NCBI GenBank assembly: GCA_964614645.1
Contig: CAZTMA010000180.1
Location: forward strand, 1 to 9,247
Source: MWBF01 sp964614645
GTDB taxonomy: Bacteria; Chloroflexota; Anaerolineae; CG2-30-64-16
Reading direction: 5' to 3'
Length of the DNA: 9,247 bases
Positions within the stretch are counted from its first letter, which is position 1. Every line of letters starts with the position of its first letter. The notes beneath the pieces were generated by a model. It was not told the DNA's origin and ran no database searches. It worked only from the letters and a program-made list of their open reading frames with translations. Shown here one piece after another: positions 6,099-9,247 of this stretch. Both the position numbers and the translations under genes were made by a program.

Positions 6099-7220
6099 AT
6101 GGGCCTATCAGTTCCTGTACCGGCCGGCGCCACGCCTGGCCTCGCAGCCGACTTCACAGTACAGCGGCCCGGCTTTCGCCTGCACGTGCGGCTGGAGGTC
6201 GACGCGGAGATCCTGGTCTTGTTTGGCCCCTCGGGGTCGGGCAAGACGACTACGCTGAACGCGCTGGCCGGCCTCATCACGCCAGACCACGGGTCCATCG
6301 TCCTGGAGGGACGCACCCTCTTCCGCAAGACGGGCGATGCGCGGCCGGTCCATGTGCCTGCACGCCATCGACACATAGGTTATGTCTTTCAGCAGTATGC
6401 CCTGTTCCCGCACCTGACCGCGTTGGAGAACGTGGCCTACCCGCTACATGGGCCGGGCCGCTCACACCGCGCCGGTGAGTTCCTGGCGCGCATGAACCTG
6501 GCGCATCTGGCCGGTCATTATCCGCACGAGCTGTCCGGCGGCCAGCAGCAGCGGGTGGCACTGGCTCGGGCTCTGGCAGCCGCGCCGCGCGCGCTGCTGC
6601 TGGACGAGCCGTTCTCGGCCCTGGATGTTGCGGTCCGGCAACACCTGCAGCGCGACCTGCTGGCCCTGCAGCGCGAGCTGGGGCTGGTCGTCATATATGT
6701 GACGCACCGATTGGAGGATGCCTTTGCCGTCGGACAGCGGCTGGCCGTCATGCGCGACGGCCGCGTCGAGCAGGCCGGCCCGCTGGCCGAAGTTTTCCGC
6801 TATCCGGCTAACCAGCAGGTGGCCGAGATTATGGGCATCCCCAATCTGCTGCGGGCGCAGGTGGTGGCCGCGCAGCCGGACAGCCTGGTGCTGGACTGGG
6901 ATGGGCTGCAACTGGTGGCGCCGCCACAAGCCCTAAGCGCGGGGAGCAACGTCATGGCTTATGTGCGGCCCGAGGATGTCAAGGTCCTGTACCCCGACCG
7001 GCCCCTGGTGGACGCGGTGCGGTTCAACCTGGTCACCGGCCGCATCGTAGCAATCAGCCTTCACCCCGGCGGCCGGACCCTATCCGTGATGCTCGCCAAC
7101 CAGCACCTGATCGAGGTGCGACATGCCAGCCACACCTATGCACCGCTTGGCCTGAAAGTCGGGGATGAGGTGCAGCTTTCGCTGCGGCGCGAGGCCTTGG
7201 TGGTTATCGGTCAGGCGTAG
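6099..7220 (+). CDS. modC: Molybdate ABC transporter ATPase ModC
   Basis: 373 residues; hydrolyses ATP to drive molybdate import through ModB, on the cytoplasmic face of the membrane. All nucleotide-binding elements are present: Walker A GPSGSGKT (43-50), Q-loop FQQ (Gln98-Gln99), signature LSGGQ (145-149), Walker B ALLLDEP (165-171), D-loop SALD (173-176) and H-loop His203 (VTHRLEDA). The C-terminal part from about residue 250 (GIPNLLRAQVVAAQ, AYVRPEDVKVL, VGDEVQLSLRREALVVI) is the MOP/TOBE-like regulatory domain that in this family can bind oxyanion and sense internal molybdate. Length and C-terminal domain fit ModC better than a sugar or sulfate ATPase, and the operon context settles it. 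The start is set by GGAGA at 6086-6090; the stop of modB lies one base upstream. The operon appears to end here, with 43 bases to the next gene. Confidence 0.96.
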   Translation: MGLSVPVPAGATPGLAADFTVQRPGFRLHVRLEVDAEILVLFGPSGSGKTTTLNALAGLITPDHGSIVLEGRTLFRKTGDARPVHVPARHRHIGYVFQQYALFPHLTALENVAYPLHGPGRSHRAGEFLARMNLAHLAGHYPHELSGGQQQRVALARALAAAPRALLLDEPFSALDVAVRQHLQRDLLALQRELGLVVIYVTHRLEDAFAVGQRLAVMRDGRVEQAGPLAEVFRYPANQQVAEIMGIPNLLRAQVVAAQPDSLVLDWDGLQLVAPPQALSAGSNVMAYVRPEDVKVLYPDRPLVDAVRFNLVTGRIVAISLHPGGRTLSVMLANQHLIEVRHASHTYAPLGLKVGDEVQLSLRREALVVIGQA

Positions 7221-7263
7221 ACGAATTCCATCCAGGTAGCGAATAGAAGGGAGTTCAATCAGC

Positions 7264-7683
7264 ATGAAAAGTTACCGCAAAGAACTCTGGTTCAACGTCC
7301 CAGGGCGGCGCGGATTCCTCAACATCACGTCGCAGGTGGAGGCCGCGCTGCGCGAAAGCGGCATCCAGGAGGGCTTGTGCCTGGTCAACGCCATGCACAT
7401 CACGGCGTCGGTATTTATCAACGACGACGAGAGCGGGCTGCATCACGACTACGAGGTCTGGCTAGAGGGGTTAGCGCCGCACGAGCCGGTGGGCAATTAC
7501 TGGCACAACCGGACCGGCGAGGACAACGCCGACGCACACATGAAGCGGCAGGTGATGGGCCGGGAGGTGGTTGTCGCAGTCACCGGCGGCCGGCTCGACT
7601 TCGGACCTTGGGAGCAGATCTTCTACGGAGAGTTTGACGGGGGTCGCCGCAAGCGCGTGCTGGTCAAGATCATCGGGGAGTAA
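7264..7683 (+). CDS. YjbQ/UPF0047 family protein (secondary thiamine-phosphate synthase type)
   Basis: 139 residues, full length for the UPF0047/YjbQ family, small cytoplasmic proteins that form trimers. Conserved elements, in order, are GFLNITSQVEAAL, the HIT-like stretch NAMHITASVFINDDE (His45), NYWHNRTGEDNADAHMKRQVMG (His81, Asn88, His92) and GPWEQIFYGEFDGGRRKRV near the end. The histidines and acidic residues probably form a metal site. A weak thiamine-phosphate synthase activity has been reported for the E. coli homologue, giving the family name, but its physiological role is unsettled and no thiamine genes are nearby. AAGGGAG at 7247-7253, 10 bases before the ATG, supports the start. 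It follows modC by 43 bases with no terminator in between, so it may be read through from the mod operon; a functional link to molybdate is not evident. Family is secure, function is not. Confidence 0.92.
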   Translation: MKSYRKELWFNVPGRRGFLNITSQVEAALRESGIQEGLCLVNAMHITASVFINDDESGLHHDYEVWLEGLAPHEPVGNYWHNRTGEDNADAHMKRQVMGREVVVAVTGGRLDFGPWEQIFYGEFDGGRRKRVLVKIIGE

Positions 7684-7686
7684 GGC

Positions 7687-7737
7687 ATTGCAGTTATGCT
7701 GGCAGGCTGCCGGCCGCGCCAGCCAGCGGGTTGCAAT
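7687..7737 (+). terminator. Possible hairpin terminator after the YjbQ-family gene
   Basis: A nested hairpin: outer arms attgca (7687-7692) and tgcaat (7732-7737), inner arms gctggc (7698-7703) and gccagc (7718-7723), GC-rich inside. Only a short aattt follows instead of a U-run, so it is a weak candidate. A TTGACA hexamer follows at 7738-7743 but lacks a well-spaced -10. Confidence 0.3.
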
Positions 7738-7784
7738 TTGACACAATTCGATGCATGATATGCCCGTCATTCATAAATCGTGCT

Positions 7785-7791
7785 GGGAGGG
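7785..7791 (+). promoter_or_regulatory. Shine-Dalgarno deciding the L,D-transpeptidase start
   Basis: GGGAGGG lies 7 bases before ATG 7799. This favours that start over the in-frame ATG at 7751, which would place 16 non-signal residues (including two cysteines) ahead of a clean signal peptide. Confidence 0.75.
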
Positions 7792-7798
7792 ATGCCTC

Positions 7799-8623
7799 AT
7801 GAGAACACGAATTATCGCGACCTTCATGGTGTCCATCTTCGTGCTGTTCCTGTCTGCGGCGGACGCCCACGCAGACGGCGGCACGCACGTGGTCCGCGCC
7901 GGCGACACGCTGGCGAAAATCGCCCGCCAGTACGGCGTCAGCGCCACGGCACTGGCCCGCGCGAACGGCATCAGCAATCCGAATTTCATCCGCATCGGGC
8001 AGCGGCTGGTCATCCCATCGGCCAGCGGGGGCAGCAGCGGCGGGACCAGCTCGAGCGGGTCCACCTACACGGTGCGCCGCGGCGATACTTTGAGCGCCAT
8101 CGCGGGACGTCTCGGCGTGTCCACGTCCGCGCTGGCGGCCACGAACGGGATCGCCAATCCCAACCGCATTTACGTGGGCATGGTGCTGCGTGTGCCCGGT
8201 AAGTCCGGCGGCACGACGGGCGGCTCCAGCGGTGGATCGGGCGCGGGCACACGCTTCGTGGTCAGCATCTCATCGCAGCACTGCTGGCTGTACAAGGGAG
8301 GCGTGCTCATCGGTGACTGGCGCTGCTCCACGGGCCGGCGCGGCGCGGGCACTTCGGTTGGCACATTCAGGGTTCAGTCGAAGCTGCGGAACGCGTGGGG
8401 CTCGACTTGGGGCTTCTACATGCCGTACTGGCTGGGGATCTACTGGGCGGGCAGTATGGAGAACGGCATCCACGGCCTGCCCTACTACCCGTCGGGACAG
8501 AAGACCTGGGCCGGGCTGGTCGGCACGCCCATCACCTTCGGGTGCGTCATGCTCGACGATGCCAATGCTAAGAAGCTCTGGGATACGGCCTACATCGGTA
8601 TGCCGGTCGTCATCACGCGGTAG
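7799..8623 (+). CDS. Secreted L,D-transpeptidase (YkuD) with two LysM domains
   Basis: 274 residues. A signal peptide (MRTRIIATFMVSIFVLFLSA, probable cut after AHA at about 25) exports it. LysM domains at about 29-73 (THVVRAGDTLAKIARQYGV to LVIP) and 89-133 (YTVRRGDTLSAIAGRLGV to LRVP) bind peptidoglycan glycan. They are joined by Gly/Ser-rich linkers (76-88 and 134-151) to a YkuD catalytic domain (about 152-273). YkuD enzymes make 3-3 peptide cross-links in the wall using a cysteine. Here the HG motif is at His225-Gly226 and the cysteine is Cys249 in TFGCVML, in place of the canonical SHGC(V/I)R. The Phe and Met replace the usual His and Arg, so catalysis may differ in detail, although the nucleophile is kept. 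Multiple Trp/Tyr residues at 200-217 mark an uncommon insert. It is convergent with the next gene across a hairpin. Confidence 0.92.
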   Translation: MRTRIIATFMVSIFVLFLSAADAHADGGTHVVRAGDTLAKIARQYGVSATALARANGISNPNFIRIGQRLVIPSASGGSSGGTSSSGSTYTVRRGDTLSAIAGRLGVSTSALAATNGIANPNRIYVGMVLRVPGKSGGTTGGSSGGSGAGTRFVVSISSQHCWLYKGGVLIGDWRCSTGRRGAGTSVGTFRVQSKLRNAWGSTWGFYMPYWLGIYWAGSMENGIHGLPYYPSGQKTWAGLVGTPITFGCVMLDDANAKKLWDTAYIGMPVVITR

Positions 8624-8638
8624 TGGTTGGCGGACCAG

Positions 8639-8710
8639 TGGAGTCGACGCTTCAGCCGGTTAGCCAGGCTATGTGCGTACATGCCCAAACCGGCTGAAGC
8701 CTCGACTCCA
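8639..8710. repeat. 23-nt inverted repeat between convergent genes
   Basis: Arms 8639-8661 (starting tggagtcgacgcttcagc) and 8688-8710 are reverse complements at 22 of 23 positions with a 26-nt loop; the loop holds a small atgt/acat pairing. It lies 15 bases past the L,D-transpeptidase stop and 14 bases from the stop of the opposing gene, so it is well placed as a bidirectional terminator. The cttcagccggttcag-like core may belong to a dispersed palindrome family. The hairpin is seen directly; the role is inferred. Confidence 0.8.
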
Positions 8711-8724
8711 ATTGAGATCTACCG

Positions 8725-9247
8725 CTACCGAACCGCCCGGCAGAAGACCGGGTTGCTGAGCGCGAGCATGTTGCCGTCCGCGCCGCGGATTTCCACCGTA
8801 CACCACCCCTGCCCCGGCGCAAGCTGCCACGTCGCCNNNNNNNNNNCCCCGCGCCTCCCGCCGGCCACTCGTGGATGACCTCGCCGTCGACAACCGCGCG
8901 CACGACCGCATCCGGCGGGCAGTCCGTCCACGCACAGCGGAACTCGACCGGCTCATCGGACAGCGCCAACTCGTCGCCCATGCCCGCGACCACGTCCCCC
9001 GCCTGCGCGTGCAGTTCCAGCTGCGGGCCGCTGCTCAGATAGAGCCGGCCGCGGCGGACGGCGTCGAGCAGCGCGTCCTCCGTGAGCTCGGCCGCATAGA
9101 CATGCGAGAACGGCTCCAGCGAGCGAAGCTCGCCCGTCTCCGGTGGGTAGAGGCCATGGACGTCCGTCCCGCAAGTTGCCACGATGCGCAGTCCCGCGTT
9201 CAGCCAGCCGTACCACAGCGCCAGGTTCTCCTCGTTGCCGGAGTCGC
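8725..9247 (-). CDS. CehA/McbA-type PHP-domain metallohydrolase, C-terminal part, gap-interrupted
   Basis: The N-terminus lies beyond the window edge. From 9245 down to 8847, 133 codons read DSGNEENLALWYGWLNAGLR, then TCGTDVHG (Asp28 and His30 of this fragment, probable metal ligands), HVYAAELTEDALLDAVRRGR and LYLSSGPQLEL. This is the pattern of CehA/McbA-like PHP hydrolases, in which the PHP metal-binding domain is followed by a small beta-rich tail. Ten Ns (8837-8846) interrupt it; beyond them the protein resumes in another frame as ATWQLAPGQGWCTVEIRGAD, then ALSNPVFCRAVR and a stop at 8725-8727, a normal ending for the family. The frame mismatch comes from the nominal gap length. McbA and CehA were named for carbaryl (carbamate) hydrolysis, but most relatives have unknown substrates, often phosphoesters. 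No signal peptide can be judged because the start is missing. Confidence 0.85.
8837..8846. other. Assembly gap (10 N)
   Basis: Ten undetermined bases inside the PHP-domain gene. The flanking coding frames agree only if the true number of missing bases is 2 modulo 3 (2, 5, 8, 11 and so on), so the length 10 is a scaffold placeholder or slightly wrong. Confidence 0.95.

Noticed and set aside
5801..6376. 191-codon minus-strand frame across the modB/modC junction
   Set aside because: Spans two well-defined genes on the other strand and has no recognisable domain.
7738..7766. TTGACA at 7738-7743 as a -35 box for the L,D-transpeptidase gene
   Set aside because: The sequence 17 bases downstream is tgcccg, and the nearest AT-rich hexamers are badly spaced, so I do not call a promoter.
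7751..7798. Upstream extension of the L,D-transpeptidase from ATG 7751
   Set aside because: Would bury the signal peptide behind 16 residues; ATG 7799 has GGGAGGG 7 bases upstream.
1..9247. CRISPR arrays, tRNA or rRNA genes, transposases, toxin-antitoxin pairs
   Set aside because: No regularly spaced direct repeats, cloverleaf-like stretches, DDE/Ser/Tyr recombinase motifs or small paired toxin genes were seen when reading both strands.

Overview
The window is a GC-rich stretch (roughly two thirds G+C by eye) with tightly packed, SD-led genes and several hairpin-forming intergenic elements. The gene set is an anchored NirK with an extra cupredoxin domain, a UroD-like protein, a YvlD-type membrane protein, a LysM/YkuD L,D-transpeptidase and a CehA/McbA-type PHP hydrolase. 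This looks most like an uncultured Chloroflexota (Anaerolineae-like) genome. The assignment is an inference from family resemblance only. A run of 10 Ns and an apparent one-base frameshift suggest a metagenomic or draft scaffold.

Layout, left to right. Positions 1-966 (+) hold the C-terminal half of acetyl-CoA synthetase. A 28-nt inverted repeat follows (977-1049). Next come a uroporphyrinogen-decarboxylase-family protein (1122-2219, +) and a four-helix YvlD/phage-holin-4-like protein (2282-2620, +). A nested palindromic element (2625-2738) separates the latter from the convergent nirK-like gene (2749-4323, -). A 237-bp divergent control region (4324-4560) then leads into the molybdate uptake operon modA-modB-modC (4561-7220, +), in which modA appears broken by a missing G near 5232-5235. 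A YjbQ-family protein (7264-7683, +) and a secreted L,D-transpeptidase with two LysM domains (7799-8623, +) follow. A 23-nt inverted repeat (8639-8710) sits between the transpeptidase and a convergent, gap-interrupted PHP-type metallohydrolase (8725-9247, -).

Functional reading. The membrane-tethered copper nitrite reductase would reduce nitrite to nitric oxide on the outer face of the cytoplasmic membrane, taking electrons through its own fused cupredoxin. ModABC imports molybdate for molybdenum-cofactor enzymes. Nitrate reductase is one such enzyme, so the divergent pair nirK/modABC makes sense in a nitrate/nitrite-respiring cell, although no nitrate reductase is present here. Acetyl-CoA synthetase would feed acetate carbon to central metabolism. 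The remaining genes (cell-wall cross-linking, YjbQ, PHP hydrolase) are housekeeping or accessory and show no obvious tie to one another. I see no CRISPR array, tRNA, rRNA, transposase or phage module, and no convincing multi-gene system of a new type. The items most worth a second look are the NirK architecture, the modA frameshift, the nested palindromic element, and atypical active-site motifs in the UroD-like protein and the transpeptidase.
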